In this document: positions 1 to 8,517 of the stretch, one piece after another
Numbering within the stretch: the stretch's first letter is position 1
How the letters are laid out: every line of letters starts with the position of its first letter
Source of the DNA: Bradyrhizobium zhengyangense
GTDB lineage: Bacteria > Pseudomonadota > Alphaproteobacteria > Rhizobiales > Xanthobacteraceae
Direction of reading: 5' to 3'
Assembly: GCF_022012435.1 (NCBI RefSeq)
Contig: NZ_JAKLUA010000001.1
Span: 1,302,001-1,366,000 of the forward strand
DNA length: 64,000 bases
Notes under the pieces: generated by a model
Database searches by the model: none
What the model was told of the DNA's origin: nothing
What the model saw: only the letters and a program-made list of their open reading frames with translations
Program-made: the position numbers and the translations under genes

Positions 1-29
1 CGTCACGCTCAAAGCGCATCTCCTAGAGG

Positions 30-78
30 GAGCATGATCCGGAAAAGTGTGAAGCGGTTTTCCGACCAGATCATGCTC
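30..78. repeat. Palindromic dispersed repeat (Bradyrhizobium-type)
   Basis: GAGCATGATC at 30-39 is the exact inverse of GATCATGCTC at 69-78, with an inner GGAAAA / TTTTCC pair, so the whole element folds as a long hairpin. From memory, this GAGCATGATC...GATCATGCTC form is a frequent intergenic repeat in Bradyrhizobium and Rhodopseudomonas. It lies just past the 3' end of the VOC gene. I did not notice a second copy in the window. Confidence 0.65.
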
Positions 79-120
79 AAGATATCAGGATGCCCCATTA
101 GAGCGGAAACGGCCAAAAGG

Positions 121-558
121 CTACTGCCTGCCGATATCGTCAGCCATCTCGGCCGGGGCTGCCCCCTGCTCCTGCGCCGCCTCGTAATTGAGCTCGATCA
201 TGACCCCGTTGGGGTCGTGGACGAAGATCTGCCAGAGCTCGCCGCCTGGCACCTGACGGGAGTCGAATTTCATGCCCCTGGACGTCAGGCGCTGCTTCAT
301 GCCGTCGAAGCCCCGGCTGGCGAAGGCGACGTGGTGGACCACGCCGGAATCCGGCTTTTGCGGCTCGGAGGTCGGGGAAATATCGACGAGGTGCACCACC
401 GGCTTGCCCTCGCTGTACATCCAGGCCCCCGGGAAGGCGAAATTCGGCCGGGTGCCTTTCTCCAGGCCCAGCACGTCCTCATAGAAGCGGACCGTCTCGG
501 CCAGATTCCGGGTCCGGATGTTGAAATGATCGAGGACACCAACGCTCACGCCGCCCAT
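121..558 (-). CDS. VOC family (glyoxalase/dioxygenase-fold) protein
   Basis: This 145-aa single-domain protein belongs to the vicinal oxygen chelate superfamily. It opens with VLDHFNIRTRNLAETVRFYEDVLGL, the usual first beta-alpha unit with the metal-ligand His, and carries HVAFASRGFD and FVHDPNGVMIELNY further on, the last Glu being the usual second metal ligand. Such proteins bind a divalent metal and act on small ketoacids, catechols or glutathione adducts; the substrate cannot be read here. The ATG at 558 is preceded by GGGAG at a good distance. It stands alone, divergent from the dehydrogenase at 748. Confidence 0.85.
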   Translation of the reverse strand: MGGVSVGVLDHFNIRTRNLAETVRFYEDVLGLEKGTRPNFAFPGAWMYSEGKPVVHLVDISPTSEPQKPDSGVVHHVAFASRGFDGMKQRLTSRGMKFDSRQVPGGELWQIFVHDPNGVMIELNYEAAQEQGAAPAEMADDIGRQ

Positions 559-747
559 TGTTTCGCTCCCTTGTTTTGAAGTCCTTTAGTCCCGCCATCC
601 TAGCACAGGGGGCGGCCAAACGAAGCCGTTGCCCTCAGCCCTTAAGGGTTTATGGTGCGCCCGGCCGCCCTTGGGCGGAACCTCAAGGACCCCGGCTGGC
701 GCCCCTCGCCCGGCTGCAACCGTAAAACTCAAGCTACGGACACACAC

Positions 748-1620
748 ATGGCTAAAGTCGCTTTCCTCGGTCTCGGCGTGATGGGCTTCCCCATGGCCGG
801 ACACCTCGTGAAAAAAGGGGGCCATGAGGTCACCGTCTACAACCGCACCGCCGCCAAGGCGAAGGAGTGGGCGGACAAGTTCGGCGGCAAGACGGCACCG
901 ACCCCGAAGGCTGCAGCCGAGGGCCAGGACTTCGTGATGTGCTGCGTCGGCAATGACAACGATCTGCGCGCGGTCACGATCGGCCCCGACGGTGCATTCG
1001 CCGGCATGAAGAAGGGTGCGATTTTCGTCGACCACACCACCGCCTCTGCCGAAGTCGCACGCGAGCTCGACGCGGCCGCGACCAAGGCCGGCTTCAAGTT
1101 CATTGACGCCCCCGTCTCCGGCGGCCAGGCCGGCGCCGAGAACGGCGTGCTGACGGTGATGTGCGGCGGCGCGCCGGATGACTATGCCGGCGCCGAGCCG
1201 ATCATCTCCGGCGCCTATGCACGGATGTGCAAGCTGCTCGGGCCCGCCGGGAGCGGCCAGCTGACCAAGATGGTCAACCAGATCTGCATCGCCGGACTCG
1301 TACAGGGCCTCTCGGAAGGCATCCACTTCGCCAAGAAGAGCGGCCTCGACGTCGCGGCCGTGATCGAGACCATTTCCAAGGGCGCGGCGCAGTCCTGGCA
1401 GATGGAAAACCGCTACAAGACCATGAACGAGGGCAAGTACGATTTCGGCTTCGCGGTCGAATGGATGCGCAAGGACCTCTCGATCGCGCTCGCCGAAGCC
1501 CGCCGCAACGGCGCCAACCTGCCGGTCACCGCGCTGGTCGACCAGTTCTATGCTGAGGTCGAGAAGATGGGCGGCAAGCGCTGGGATACGTCGAGCCTGC
1601 TCGCGCGTCTCAATCGCTGA
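748..1620 (+). CDS. NAD(P)-dependent beta-hydroxyacid dehydrogenase (3-hydroxyisobutyrate dehydrogenase-like)
   Basis: The 290-aa protein starts with a Rossmann nucleotide-binding loop, FLGLGVMGFPMAGHL. It has the family substrate loop DAPVSGGQAGAENG near residue 120 and the catalytic lysine region LTKMVNQICIAG near residue 170. This family oxidises 3-hydroxyisobutyrate, tartronate semialdehyde or similar beta-hydroxyacids in the cytoplasm. The reading frame is open upstream to 652, but the ATG at 748 is chosen because the Rossmann fold begins immediately there, as in the family. There is no operon partner; a hairpin follows at 1651-1682. The exact substrate is not determinable. Confidence 0.9.
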   Translation: MAKVAFLGLGVMGFPMAGHLVKKGGHEVTVYNRTAAKAKEWADKFGGKTAPTPKAAAEGQDFVMCCVGNDNDLRAVTIGPDGAFAGMKKGAIFVDHTTASAEVARELDAAATKAGFKFIDAPVSGGQAGAENGVLTVMCGGAPDDYAGAEPIISGAYARMCKLLGPAGSGQLTKMVNQICIAGLVQGLSEGIHFAKKSGLDVAAVIETISKGAAQSWQMENRYKTMNEGKYDFGFAVEWMRKDLSIALAEARRNGANLPVTALVDQFYAEVEKMGGKRWDTSSLLARLNR

Positions 1621-1650
1621 CGACTGACGGACGATCGTCCCAAGCTGAGC

Positions 1651-1682
1651 GTCATCGCCACAATCTACGTTGTGGCGGTGAC
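1651..1682 (+). terminator. Hairpin after the dehydrogenase gene
   Basis: GTCATCGCCACAA (1651-1663) pairs with TTGTGGCGGTGAC (1670-1682), 13 bp with one G-U wobble and a 6-nt loop, 30 bp past the stop codon. There is no T run, so it is either a weak or factor-dependent terminator or a processing hairpin. Its position also argues against the GTG at 1672 as start of the next gene. Confidence 0.45.
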
Positions 1683-1812
1683 CTGCGGCAAACTCGCCCG
1701 AGCGTTCGTTTTCGCTTTTTGGGCCACGCGATGGCAGGTAACGTCGCAACGAGCGAAACAGGCCGGCGGGGCACCGAACTCGGCCAAATCTCAAACATTT
1801 CGGAATTGCCAG

Positions 1813-3051
1813 GTGGATACGTCGGCCTCAGTCGAGATCGCCAAGCACACGCTGTTGAGTTGCGGGCTGATCCTAGCGGTCGGTACCGTCATCGGACTGC
1901 TGGCGCAGAAAATCCGGATTCCGGATATCGCGCTCTTCCTGCTCGCTGGAATCGCGATGGGGCCACGCGCGCTCAAATTGATCGACATCCCCGCGGACTC
2001 GGCACTGAACCAGATCATACTGCTGTTTGGAGCAAGCTACATCCTGTTCGACGGCGGAGCGGCACTGCGGCTCGATGTCATTAAGCGGGTGTGGATCACC
2101 ATCGTGACGTTGGCAACGATCGGCGTCCTGATCACGGCAACTATCACCGGACTTGCCGCGCATCTCGTGTTCGGCATTCCGCCGGTGCTGGCGCTGCTGC
2201 TGGGGGCAACGGTTGCGTCGACCGATCCGGCGACGCTCATGCCGATCTTTCGCCAGATCCGAATTCGCGATCGTATTGCGCAGACCGTGATGAGCGAGTC
2301 CGCGTTCAACGACGCCATGGCCGCGATCTTCACCTTTTCGGTGCTCGGGCTAGCAATGGGGAGCGGCGTATTTTCGCCGATCGGCGCGCTGTTCGACCTC
2401 GTCAAACAGGCCGCGATCGGAATCGCCGCCGGCGTTGCCCTCGGTTATCTGGCTGCACTACTGATCGCGCATGAGCGCTGGGCGATGCTCGCAGAGTATG
2501 CGCCGGTCGTGACGCTTGTTGCCGTGATCGCCGCCTATTTTGCCGCAAGCGGCCTGCAGGCATCGGGCTTTATGGCCGTGTTCGTTTTCGGCATCGTGCT
2601 CGGCAACAAGGAAGCCCTGGGCTTCCGAATGGAGCCGGGCGAGGCGCAGAAGCTCAACGATTTCGTGTTCACGACCGCCTTCATCATGCGCCTGTTCATT
2701 TTCACCCTGCTCGGCGCCCAGCTCGACTTTGCCCAGATGGGCCAGCACTGGAAAGGCGGAGTGGCGGTCGCGCTTGCTCTGATGTTCGTGGCACGCCCGA
2801 TGACGGTGTTCCTCTGCGCCTTGCCCGACCGCCGCGCACGCTGGAACGTGCGCGAACTCATCTTCATGTGCTGGACCCGCGAGACCGGCGTCATCCCGGC
2901 CGCACTCGCCGGTCTCCTGCTCGGCACTAAAGCACCGGGCGCCGAGCTGATCGCTTCCGTAACCTTCGTGATCATCCTGATCACAATCTTGATCCAGGCG
3001 CCGACGACGGAATGGCTTGGACGCAGGCTCGGCCTCCTGGAAAAGGACTAG
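1813..3051 (+). CDS. CPA1-family sodium(potassium):proton antiporter
   Basis: This is an inner-membrane cation/proton exchanger of about 412 aa with 11-13 hydrophobic segments. The CPA1 hallmark ATVASTDPATLMPIF (Asp pair region, about residue 136) and the following SESAFNDAMAAIFTF segment, with the conserved Asn-Asp transport residues, are both present. Members export Na+ or K+ in exchange for protons and serve pH and salt homeostasis. The frame is open from a GTG at 1672, but that start lies inside a hairpin and would add an untypical basic leader. The GTG at 1813, just ahead of the first membrane helix, is preferred. No C-terminal RCK domain is visible. Confidence 0.85.
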   Translation: MDTSASVEIAKHTLLSCGLILAVGTVIGLLAQKIRIPDIALFLLAGIAMGPRALKLIDIPADSALNQIILLFGASYILFDGGAALRLDVIKRVWITIVTLATIGVLITATITGLAAHLVFGIPPVLALLLGATVASTDPATLMPIFRQIRIRDRIAQTVMSESAFNDAMAAIFTFSVLGLAMGSGVFSPIGALFDLVKQAAIGIAAGVALGYLAALLIAHERWAMLAEYAPVVTLVAVIAAYFAASGLQASGFMAVFVFGIVLGNKEALGFRMEPGEAQKLNDFVFTTAFIMRLFIFTLLGAQLDFAQMGQHWKGGVAVALALMFVARPMTVFLCALPDRRARWNVRELIFMCWTRETGVIPAALAGLLLGTKAPGAELIASVTFVIILITILIQAPTTEWLGRRLGLLEKD

Positions 3052-3480
3052 CAGTGATCGGCTGCGCAATCGGCGGGCACTTATGGCCCATTTATATCAC
3101 TGGTTGCTACTCCATCTCGAATTTGAATGCGATTGAGAGCACCTTTCCGGCAGCCAACGAATTTCGAGATCTGTCATGGAAACCGCTGCTATCGATCCGG
3201 AACCGGCCAGCAAACGTCACTATCTCGGGCACGCGCGGAGCTGGGCCACGAGCGCAAGCCGGCCCTATTCTCCGGTGGTTTGCCTGTCATTACTCCTCGC
3301 GATCGGGCTTGCCCTCGAGATCGGCTTCTGAGCCAAGACTCTTTCTGTTGGCGCCTAAGCTTGCTCTGCTTGATTTTCCACTGCGAGCCTGCATTCTCCG
3401 CTCGGTAGCCTACCGGAGCCACGCACGCATGACCGCCGTCGCGCAGGGCGAAACCGATCTGGCAAGTGCCGACCGCCGAG
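3052..3480. other. Intergenic stretch without a recognisable gene
   Basis: The open frames here (for example 3012-3500, plus) give compositionally odd, Ser/Arg-rich translations with no family resemblance, and one begins inside the antiporter gene. I see no RNA gene or repeat. The regulatory part begins at 3481. Confidence 0.5.
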
Positions 3481-3496
3481 TTAACCTCCCGTTAAC
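3481..3496 (+). promoter_or_regulatory. CtrA-type box upstream of the histidine kinase
   Basis: TTAACCTCCCGTTAAC fits the alphaproteobacterial CtrA consensus TTAA-N7-TTAAC exactly. A second, imperfect TTAA-N8-TTAA pair follows at 3513-3528. The site ends about 100 bp before the kinase start codon. CtrA is the master cell-cycle response regulator in this class, and PdhS-type kinases act upstream of it, so a feedback loop is plausible but inferred. Confidence 0.6.
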
Positions 3497-3597
3497 GTAA
3501 TTCTTTAGCTCCTTAAGTCACCTCTTAAGGATTTCTTGCCAGAGATAGACAATGCAGAAGGCCCGCGTCCGACGCGGGCAGGAATCGTTGTTGCTTG

Positions 3598-5193
3598 ATG
3601 AGTAACCCCGCTGAAAAGCCTGAGGTAGTGCAGCTTCCGGCCGAACCGGTCAGCGCTCCATCAGCGAGCAGCCGACGGGCTGCGTCGCAGCGGGTCCGCG
3701 AAGCACGCGATAAGTTAACGTCGACCAGCGGAACCCGGCCGGCCTTCGACGCCGAGCTGTTGCGCCAATATGCCCAGACGCGGCTGTCGGCCTCCTATGT
3801 CGTGATGCTGCTGGTGGTCGCGACCGGTGTGCTGTTCGGACTGTGGATGCAGCCGATCCCCGCCGCCGCCTGGACCGCTGGCATGATCTGCCTGCATGCG
3901 GCGATGATCCGCAGCTGCCGCCGCTTCCTGGCTGAACCTGCCTCCCCGGCGGCAACGCGCGCCTGGCGGACACGTTTCGTCGTGCTCGACCTGCTCTATG
4001 GCCTGTGCTGGATGGCGATCCTGATCCATCCCGTGCTCGACATGGTAACGGAAACGCTGATGATGTTCCTGATGCTGCTGGTGATCGCAGTGTCGAGCAT
4101 GCTTGCCGCCAATCTGCCGATCGCAGCACTCGCCGCCACAGCGCCGGTTGCGGTCGCCATGGCGCTGAGCTTTGCAATGACCGGCTCGCTGGACAATTAC
4201 ATCCTGGCCGCACTCGCGCTCGCGGCCGAAGGCTATTTCGTGCTGCTGGCGCATCGTCTTCACTCATCGACCTTCGCGACGCTGGAGGCGCGGGCCGAGA
4301 AGGACGCGCTGATCGGCGAGCTCGAACAGGCCAAGGCGATCTCGGACGAGGCACGCCACCGCGCCGAATCCGCCAACGTCGCCAAATCGCGTTTCCTCGC
4401 GCAAATGAGCCACGAGCTGCGCACACCGCTGAACGCCATTCTCGGCTTCTCCGAAGTCATGAAGAGCGAGATCTTTGGCGCGCATGCGGTACCGGTCTAC
4501 AAAGAATATTCCGCCGACATTCATAATTCCGGCGTGCACCTGCTCAACCTCATCAACGAGATCCTCGATCTGTCGCGGATCGAGGCCGGCCGCTACGAAT
4601 TGAACGAGGAAGCGGTGTCGCTGGTCGGCATCGTCGCCGACTGCCATCATCTGATGAAACTGCGTGCCTCGAGCCGCGGTATCACCATTCACGAAGTGTT
4701 CGAGCAGGCCATGCCGCGGCTCTGGGCCGACGAGCGCGCGATCCGCCAGGTCGTGCTCAACCTGCTTTCCAACTCGATCAAGTTCACTCCGCAGGGCGGC
4801 GAGATCTGGCTCAAGGCCGGCTGGACCGCCTCGGGCGGGCAATACCTATCCGTGAAGGATTCCGGCCCAGGCATCCCCGAAGACGAGATCCCGGTCGTGC
4901 TTGCCTCGTTCGGCCAGGGCTCCAACTCGATCAAATCGGCCGAACAGGGCGCGGGCCTCGGCCTGCCCATCGCGAAGAACCTGATCGATCTGCATGGCGG
5001 CACCTTCACGCTGAAGTCGAAACTGCGCATCGGCACCGAAGTGATCGTCACCTTCCCGCCCGAGCGCGTGATGAGTGCGCTGGCGCCGCTGTCGGAGGAT
5101 TCGCCGCCACTGCAGCCGGACAGTTCCGCCGTTCCCGACGAGAAGCGCCGGCCGCGCCACAGACCGATCATGAGCGCGGGCACGGGCTCGTAA
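3598..5193 (+). CDS. Membrane sensor histidine kinase, PdhS/PleC-like
   Basis: The 531-aa protein has an N-terminal block of about six hydrophobic segments (residues 55-215), a short coiled-coil linker, and a HisKA domain with the phospho-acceptor in FLAQMSHELRTPLNAILGFSE (about residue 270). The HATPase domain shows the N box VVLNLLSNSIKFTP, G1 KDSGPGIPEDE and G2 GAGLGLPIAKN. The DHp region resembles the alphaproteobacterial PdhS family (PleC, DivJ, PdhS1), which sets the phosphorylation state of DivK and so controls CtrA and cell polarity. No response regulator is adjacent, as is usual for that family. The ATG at 3598 is used; a TTG precedes it directly. A CtrA-type box lies about 100 bp upstream. 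Confidence 0.82.
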   Translation: MSNPAEKPEVVQLPAEPVSAPSASSRRAASQRVREARDKLTSTSGTRPAFDAELLRQYAQTRLSASYVVMLLVVATGVLFGLWMQPIPAAAWTAGMICLHAAMIRSCRRFLAEPASPAATRAWRTRFVVLDLLYGLCWMAILIHPVLDMVTETLMMFLMLLVIAVSSMLAANLPIAALAATAPVAVAMALSFAMTGSLDNYILAALALAAEGYFVLLAHRLHSSTFATLEARAEKDALIGELEQAKAISDEARHRAESANVAKSRFLAQMSHELRTPLNAILGFSEVMKSEIFGAHAVPVYKEYSADIHNSGVHLLNLINEILDLSRIEAGRYELNEEAVSLVGIVADCHHLMKLRASSRGITIHEVFEQAMPRLWADERAIRQVVLNLLSNSIKFTPQGGEIWLKAGWTASGGQYLSVKDSGPGIPEDEIPVVLASFGQGSNSIKSAEQGAGLGLPIAKNLIDLHGGTFTLKSKLRIGTEVIVTFPPERVMSALAPLSEDSPPLQPDSSAVPDEKRRPRHRPIMSAGTGS

Positions 5194-5238
5194 AACACAT
5201 GCTTGCCGACATGCCCGATATTCCTTCACTATGTCCGT

Positions 5239-5442
5239 ATGAGCAAAGAAACGCCGTGCCTCGCCGTCTGCATGATCGATCCCAAAACCAAGCTGTGCTT
5301 CGGCTGCGGCCGGACCTTGTCGGAGATCGCACGCTGGCACGCCATGGAGAGCGTCGAACGGCTCGCGGTTATGGCGCTGTTGCCGGCGCGCATGGCGGAC
5401 GCTGGCCTTGCGCCACCGGCGGGATCGCCGAGACGCGCCTGA
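5239..5442 (+). CDS. DUF1289 family small cysteine protein
   Basis: This 67-aa protein carries the DUF1289 pattern: CLAVC..., then a CFGCGRT segment, then a WH-containing helix (EIARWHAMES). The family has four conserved cysteines and is suspected to bind metal or an Fe-S cluster; its function is unknown. The ATG at 5239 places the first Cys near the N-terminus, as in relatives. Its end is followed within 30 bp by the protease gene, so the two may be co-transcribed. Confidence 0.8.
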   Translation: MSKETPCLAVCMIDPKTKLCFGCGRTLSEIARWHAMESVERLAVMALLPARMADAGLAPPAGSPRRA

Positions 5443-5470
5443 CCGGTGTCCGCGCCGTCGGAGGCGCGCG

Positions 5471-6025
5471 ATGATCCGCCTCCTGCTCGTTCTCATCTTG
5501 CTGGCCGGCACAGCGGGCGCCGTGGTCGCCTATGGCGATCCCGACCAGATTGCACGCGCGAGTCACAAGGTCTCATACATGTTCCGTGGGCAGGCCGCCT
5601 CGCCCGCGCCAGAAGTGCAAATCCAGCGCGGCCAGGGCGGCGAGTTTGCGCTGCGCGCCAAGATCAACGGCGTGGCAACGCCAATGGTGATCGACACCGG
5701 CGCCACCTCCGTGGTGTTGACCTGGGAGACCGCAAAAGCGATCGGCCTGCCACTCGAGATGCTCGAATACGACGTCGACCTCGAAACCGCCAGCGGCCAC
5801 ACCAAGGCGGCCCGGCTGACGCTCGATCGTCTCGCCGTCGGCCATCTCGTCGAGAAATCGGTGCCGGCACTCGTCGTGCAGCGCGGGCAGATGAAGACGA
5901 ATTTGCTCGGCATGAGCTTCCTCGATCGCCTGGAGAGCTGGGGCGTGCGCGCGGACAAGCTCATGCTGACGGGCTATCCAGAGCTGCAAGGCAGCCATCG
6001 GCGCGCGCGCACGGCGGTGGATTGA
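5471..6025 (+). CDS. Retropepsin-like aspartic protease (clan AA, TIGR02281 type)
   Basis: The 184-aa protein has one N-terminal hydrophobic segment (MIRLLLVLILLAGTAGAVVA), so it is anchored in or exported across the inner membrane. The single catalytic motif VIDTGATSVVL lies at about residue 75. One DTG motif per chain means it should act as a homodimer, like retroviral pepsins. Members are widespread in alphaproteobacteria and the target is unknown. The ATG at 5471 is chosen because it begins directly at the signal/anchor. Confidence 0.82.
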   Translation: MIRLLLVLILLAGTAGAVVAYGDPDQIARASHKVSYMFRGQAASPAPEVQIQRGQGGEFALRAKINGVATPMVIDTGATSVVLTWETAKAIGLPLEMLEYDVDLETASGHTKAARLTLDRLAVGHLVEKSVPALVVQRGQMKTNLLGMSFLDRLESWGVRADKLMLTGYPELQGSHRRARTAVD

Positions 6026-6029
6026 GGCC

Positions 6030-7025
6030 CTAGGCAGCCGCCTCTGCCTGCGCGTCAGCACTGACGCGAGCGATCGCATCGCGCAGGACGTCGACGCCAG
6101 CCCCCGGCCTGACACCTTGTTCGGCAAGATGGCGACGGAAGGCCCGCGCGCCCGGCACCGCGTGGAAGGCGCCGACGAAATGCCGGGTCATGGCGTGCAG
6201 CCGCGCGCCGCGCGCGAGCTGCGCCTCGATATAAGGCATCATCGCCTCGAACGCGTCCTGCATCGTCGCGTGCGGCGCAGCCTCGCCAAAGACATCGCTG
6301 TCGACCGAGAGCAGCCGCCACGGCTCCTGATAGGCTGCCCGGCCGAGCATCACGCCATCGACATGCGCAAGATGCGCTTTCGCCTCCTCGATACTCAGGA
6401 CGCCGCCATTGATGATGACTGGCACATCCGGCATCGCATGCTTGAGCCGATAGACGCGACCATAATCGAGCGGCGGGATATCGCGGTTTTCCTTTGGCGA
6501 CAGACCGTTCAGCCACGCTTTTCGCGCATGCACGATCAGCGCGTCGCAGCCGGCAGCCACGACGGCACGCGCGAGCGTATCCAGCGCGACTTCGGGATCC
6601 TGGTCATCGATGCCGATGCGGCATTTCACCGTAACGGGAATGGAGACCGCGCGCTTCATCGCGTCGACGCACCTCGCAACGAGCTCAGGCTCCGCCATCA
6701 GGCAGGCGCCGAAGCGGCCATCCTTCACGCGGTCGGATGGGCAACCGACATTGAGATTGATCTCGTCGTAGCCGAACTGTTCGCCGATCCGCGCCGCCTT
6801 CGCGAGCTCGGCTGGATCCGACCCGCCCAGCTGAAGCGCCACCGGATGCTCGCTCGCGTCAAAGCCGAGCAGCCGCTCCCGATCGCCATGAATGATGGCA
6901 CCGGTCGTCAGCATCTCCGTATAAAGCAGCGCCCGTTTTGTCAGGTGACGGTGGAACACCCGGCAGTGCCGGTCCGTCCAATCCATCATGGGGGCACAAG
7001 AAAACTTCCAGCGTAAACCATTCAT
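6030..7025 (-). CDS. dusA: tRNA-dihydrouridine(20/20a) synthase DusA
   Basis: The 331-aa FMN-dependent TIM-barrel enzyme reduces uridine 20/20a in the tRNA D-loop using NADPH. Diagnostic segments are SCAPMMDWTDRHCR at the start, VALQLGGSDP, the active-site INLNVGCPSDRV with the catalytic Cys, and CRIGIDDQD. APMMDWTDRH and the overall length are typical of DusA rather than DusB/C. The ATG at 7025 gives the normal N-terminus. It is convergent with the protease gene, with only 4 bp between the two stops, so their transcripts overlap at the 3' ends. Confidence 0.95.
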   Translation of the reverse strand: MNGLRWKFSCAPMMDWTDRHCRVFHRHLTKRALLYTEMLTTGAIIHGDRERLLGFDASEHPVALQLGGSDPAELAKAARIGEQFGYDEINLNVGCPSDRVKDGRFGACLMAEPELVARCVDAMKRAVSIPVTVKCRIGIDDQDPEVALDTLARAVVAAGCDALIVHARKAWLNGLSPKENRDIPPLDYGRVYRLKHAMPDVPVIINGGVLSIEEAKAHLAHVDGVMLGRAAYQEPWRLLSVDSDVFGEAAPHATMQDAFEAMMPYIEAQLARGARLHAMTRHFVGAFHAVPGARAFRRHLAEQGVRPGAGVDVLRDAIARVSADAQAEAAA

Positions 7026-7369
7026 TTCATTGATCTATCTTGATACCATCCGATCCTATCACGTGTTGGACCGATGGGAAAATCGAGTTTGGACGAGCGT
7101 GTCACATTTTGACTTTGATCCAAACTCTTACCCCGCGTGAAGGCCAAGACGCGCAGTTTGCATTCTCAGAGCACAAAACGGCGAGCGAAGTCGAGTGCAC
7201 ACGTACGGCGGTGTTGACTGAAACGCCTCAACAGAGGGCGAGTGACGACATGATGAAATTGGATCACACGACCGATTGACCCGGGGCGATCCGATAACTG
7301 GCGCTTGTGGTGCGAACAGTCAATGACTGCAATCGATTCTGCACCCGGTCGGTCTGAACACTTGAGTTA
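7026..7369. other. Intergenic stretch without a recognisable gene
   Basis: This is the upstream region of dusA. Its base composition is more AT-rich than the surroundings. The short frame at 7040-7279 has no recognisable features. I see no RNA or palindrome that stands out. Confidence 0.5.
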
Positions 7370-7560
7370 TGCTCAAGGCCGTTTTCCTCGTCGCGATGGA
7401 TCGTGCGTCCATTGACGAACGACGCCGTCCCGCCCCACAGCAGTGGCGACACCGATCAGATCGTCGACGTCGCCCCAGCGTCCGAACTGCAAGCCCGCAT
7501 TGTGCGCGAGGACATCGATCGCTCCGACGTCGCGTTCAATCGTACGCTCGCCCAGCGAAA
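7370..7560 (-). pseudogene. Remnant of a short-chain dehydrogenase gene with internal deletion
   Basis: Read on the minus strand, about 7555-7465 encodes an SDR beta-4 segment (GAIDVLAHNAG, the NAG motif). This is followed without gap by GRWGDVDDLIG, which normally lies some 120 residues further on in SDRs. After a frameshift near 7453, the SDR C-terminal signature ASFVNGRTIH appears (about 7380-7420). N-terminal Rossmann, catalytic Ser-Tyr-Lys and intact C-terminus are all missing. So this is the scar of an SDR gene with a large deletion plus a frameshift. Confidence 0.6.
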
Positions 7561-7631
7561 GAGCAGACCGCTGAAAGCCTAGCTCAGGATAGAATTTGCT
7601 CTAGTCGACGTGAATGGCGCCAGCTCACAAA

Positions 7632-8477
7632 TCATGGAAGCGGCGTGAACTGCAGCTGGCTGAGCGGCACGACCTTGTCGGTACGGGTCATCTTAAACTC
7701 GGTGCTCGGACCGAGCCACTTGTCCCAGAGCTGATTGATCTCGCCGGCCTGGTCCATCGCGAGTAGGGTCTCGTTGACCTTCGCGAGCAGCGCCGGCTCG
7801 TCCTTCTTCATACCGACGCCGATCGGCTGCAGCACCATGGGCTCCTCGATCATCTTTAGCGGCTGCCCGGCCTCCTTGGACTGGTTCACGAGTTTGGTGA
7901 TGGTCATGGTATTCGCCACCATTCCAACCGCCTTGTTCTGTTGAACTGCCATGAAGGCCGAACCAGTATCGACGAAGGTCAGCGGGTCAGATTCGTTCAT
8001 CTTGATCGCGAGTTCCGACGTCGATCCTTTAGTCGAAGCCAGCCGCTTACCCCTAAAGTCGGCCTTGGCGGTCCCGGGATCGCTCGCCTTCACTGCCAGC
8101 ATCTCCTTGGCGATATAGTACGGATCTGAAAACTGGATCTGCTCGGCGCGGCCCAGCGTGTAGGCGAGGTTCGCCACCGTGATGTCGACGTGCCCGAGCT
8201 TGACTTCGGGCACGCGCGCCTCGACCGAGAGCGGAGTGACCTTTGCGGCAACGCCCCAGCGTTGGGCGATGGCCTTGCAGAGGTCGACGTCAAAGCCGAC
8301 CATCTCACGTGTCTTGGCATCCGGAGCCGCAAACGGCGGCACGTCCGCAAAAGTTCCGCACCGCAGCTCCTTGCGCTGGGTGATGTCCGACAGCTGGTCG
8401 GCGCACGCCGCCGACGCGATCCCGGCAAGGCCCGCGATCGCGGCCACCAGGCCGATTGAACGGTTCTTGAAGGACAT
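7632..8477 (-). CDS. Polar amino acid-type ABC transporter substrate-binding protein
   Basis: The 281-aa periplasmic protein has a Sec signal peptide ending near ASAACA and a family-3 solute-binding fold: ELRCGTFADVPPF, GFDVDLCKAIAQRWG, then the binding-cleft stretch DITVANLAYTLGRAEQIQFSDPYY. This class binds amino acids, opines or small amides. It is the last gene of a minus-strand unit with two permeases and an ATPase. Given the oxoprolinase/carboxylase genes upstream, a lactam or N-acyl amino acid ligand is plausible. The start at 8477 is backed by GAGGAG 8 nt upstream. A 40-bp gap separates it from the ATPase gene. Confidence 0.9.
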   Translation of the reverse strand: MSFKNRSIGLVAAIAGLAGIASAACADQLSDITQRKELRCGTFADVPPFAAPDAKTREMVGFDVDLCKAIAQRWGVAAKVTPLSVEARVPEVKLGHVDITVANLAYTLGRAEQIQFSDPYYIAKEMLAVKASDPGTAKADFRGKRLASTKGSTSELAIKMNESDPLTFVDTGSAFMAVQQNKAVGMVANTMTITKLVNQSKEAGQPLKMIEEPMVLQPIGVGMKKDEPALLAKVNETLLAMDQAGEINQLWDKWLGPSTEFKMTRTDKVVPLSQLQFTPLP

Positions 8478-8517
8478 TTCTGTTCTCCTCAAAGTTGGTC
8501 ACATCAAGTCAGTGTGG

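Noticed and set aside
586..1794. Long minus-strand frame of 402 aa
   Set aside because: Antisense to the clear dehydrogenase gene; its translation is His/Arg/Gly-rich and matches no family, so it is a shadow of high-GC coding.
2458..3069. Minus-strand frame of 203 aa opposite the antiporter
   Set aside because: Low-complexity shadow translation rich in His, Gln and Glu; the plus-strand antiporter is certain.
3012..3500. Plus-strand frame of 162 aa after the antiporter
   Set aside because: It starts inside the antiporter gene, has no ribosome site or family features, and ends in the CtrA-type box.
3513..3528. Second TTAA pair as a CtrA box
   Set aside because: Spacing is 8, not 7, so it is not counted as an independent consensus site.
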